Positions 5,063-5,428 of a stretch of 5,428 nucleotides of DNA are shown one piece after another. Made by a program: the position numbers and the translations under genes. Under the pieces are notes generated by a model that saw only the letters and a list, made by a program, of their open reading frames with translations, had not been told where the DNA came from and ran no database searches. Source of the DNA: Pseudomonadota bacterium (GTDB lineage: Bacteria > Pseudomonadota > Alphaproteobacteria > Acetobacterales > Acetobacteraceae); contig JAKBCD010000170.1 in the NCBI GenBank assembly GCA_021808205.1, positions 1 to 5,428 of the forward strand, read 5' to 3'. Each line of letters opens with the position of its first letter. Position 1 is the stretch's first letter.

Positions 5063-5428
5063 ATGAGCGGCGCGCTCTCCCGCCTACTGAGCAAACTGCG
5101 CAGCCAGGAGCCATCTGTGCGCGAATCCATCGCGGAGCTGGTGCAGCAGCAGGAAAATGGCGGCGAGGATGCTCAGGCAGAGAGCGAATCGCTCGACCTC
5201 AACGCGCAGGAGCGCGCCCTCATCGGCAACGTGCTGCGCCTGCGGGATATCACCGCCGATGACGTGATGGTGCCGCGCCCGGATATCGTGGCGATGAAGG
5301 CGGATTTAACGCTGGATGCCGCACTGGCGCTGATCCGCGAGGAAGGCCATTCGCGGATGCCGGTCTACCGGGACCATCTCGATGACGTGGCCGGCATGGT
5401 GCATATCAAGGATGTGTTCGGCTTTACC
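5063..5428 (+). CDS. corC: CorC/HlyC-type CBS-domain protein, N-terminal part (3' end outside window)
   Basis: The gene runs off the right edge after 122 codons. An amphipathic, acidic N-terminal region (to about residue 47) is followed by ERALIGNVLRLRDITADDVMVPRPDIVAM, the conserved entry to the first CBS domain, and then EEGHSRMPVYRDHLDDVAGMVHIKDVF, the core of that domain. CBS pairs bind adenine nucleotides; the family is linked to cobalt/magnesium efflux and is named from CorC and the hemolysin TlyC. No DUF21 membrane domain precedes the CBS part, so this is the short soluble CorC type, not the membrane-bound YtfL/CorB type. In many proteobacteria this gene follows ybeY and precedes lnt; lnt would lie beyond the window. 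The transporter-associated C-terminal domain cannot be seen. The link to ion efflux is by family only. Confidence 0.9.
   Translation, partial: MSGALSRLLSKLRSQEPSVRESIAELVQQQENGGEDAQAESESLDLNAQERALIGNVLRLRDITADDVMVPRPDIVAMKADLTLDAALALIREEGHSRMPVYRDHLDDVAGMVHIKDVFGFT

Noticed and set aside
1..5428. New multi-gene system, mobile element, CRISPR array or defence island
   Set aside because: The genes are recognised housekeeping families with uniform base composition. No transposase, integrase, terminal repeats, spaced direct repeats or tRNA genes are seen.

Overview
The window reads as ordinary alphaproteobacterial chromosome. Family Acetobacteraceae or a near relative in the Rhodospirillales/Acetobacterales is my best guess. 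The grounds are the GC-rich coding bias, an RNase E tail ending in a GWW motif, the style of the YbeY C-terminal part (HLQGYDHHHPGEA...), and the gene order miaB-phoH-ybeY-corC. All six recognisable genes lie on the plus strand and fill nearly all of the window; the two largest gaps are about 140 and 160 bases.

Region 1 (1-645) holds the 3' end of a ribonuclease E gene: a low-complexity Arg/Ala/Pro/Glu tail with a terminal GWW peptide, followed by a strong intrinsic terminator. Region 2 (646-2045) is a two-gene unit made of a seven-helix Bax inhibitor-1 family membrane protein and a double-ACT, GcvR-like protein 7 bases downstream. In front of it is a 17-base near-perfect palindrome lying just before the ribosome binding site. 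Region 3 (2046-2184) is a leader with a TTGACA hexamer, a strong but apparently orphan Shine-Dalgarno sequence, a small hairpin, and a possible 22-codon leader ORF whose stop overlaps the miaB start.

Region 4 (2181-5428) is a tightly packed RNA-modification and ribosome-maturation cluster. It comprises miaB (tRNA methylthiotransferase), a phoH-like ATPase gene (ybeZ type), ybeY (endoribonuclease/rRNA maturation), and the 5' part of a corC-like CBS-domain gene cut by the window edge. miaB and phoH overlap, and the remaining gaps are short, so co-transcription is likely. The theme is RNA metabolism: RNase E and its degradosome tail, tRNA modification, and YbeY/PhoH rRNA processing.

I see no mobile element, CRISPR array, tRNA, rRNA or defence system, and no convincing new multi-gene system. 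The most interesting unexplained signals are the palindrome at 684-700 and the miaB leader at 2099-2184.
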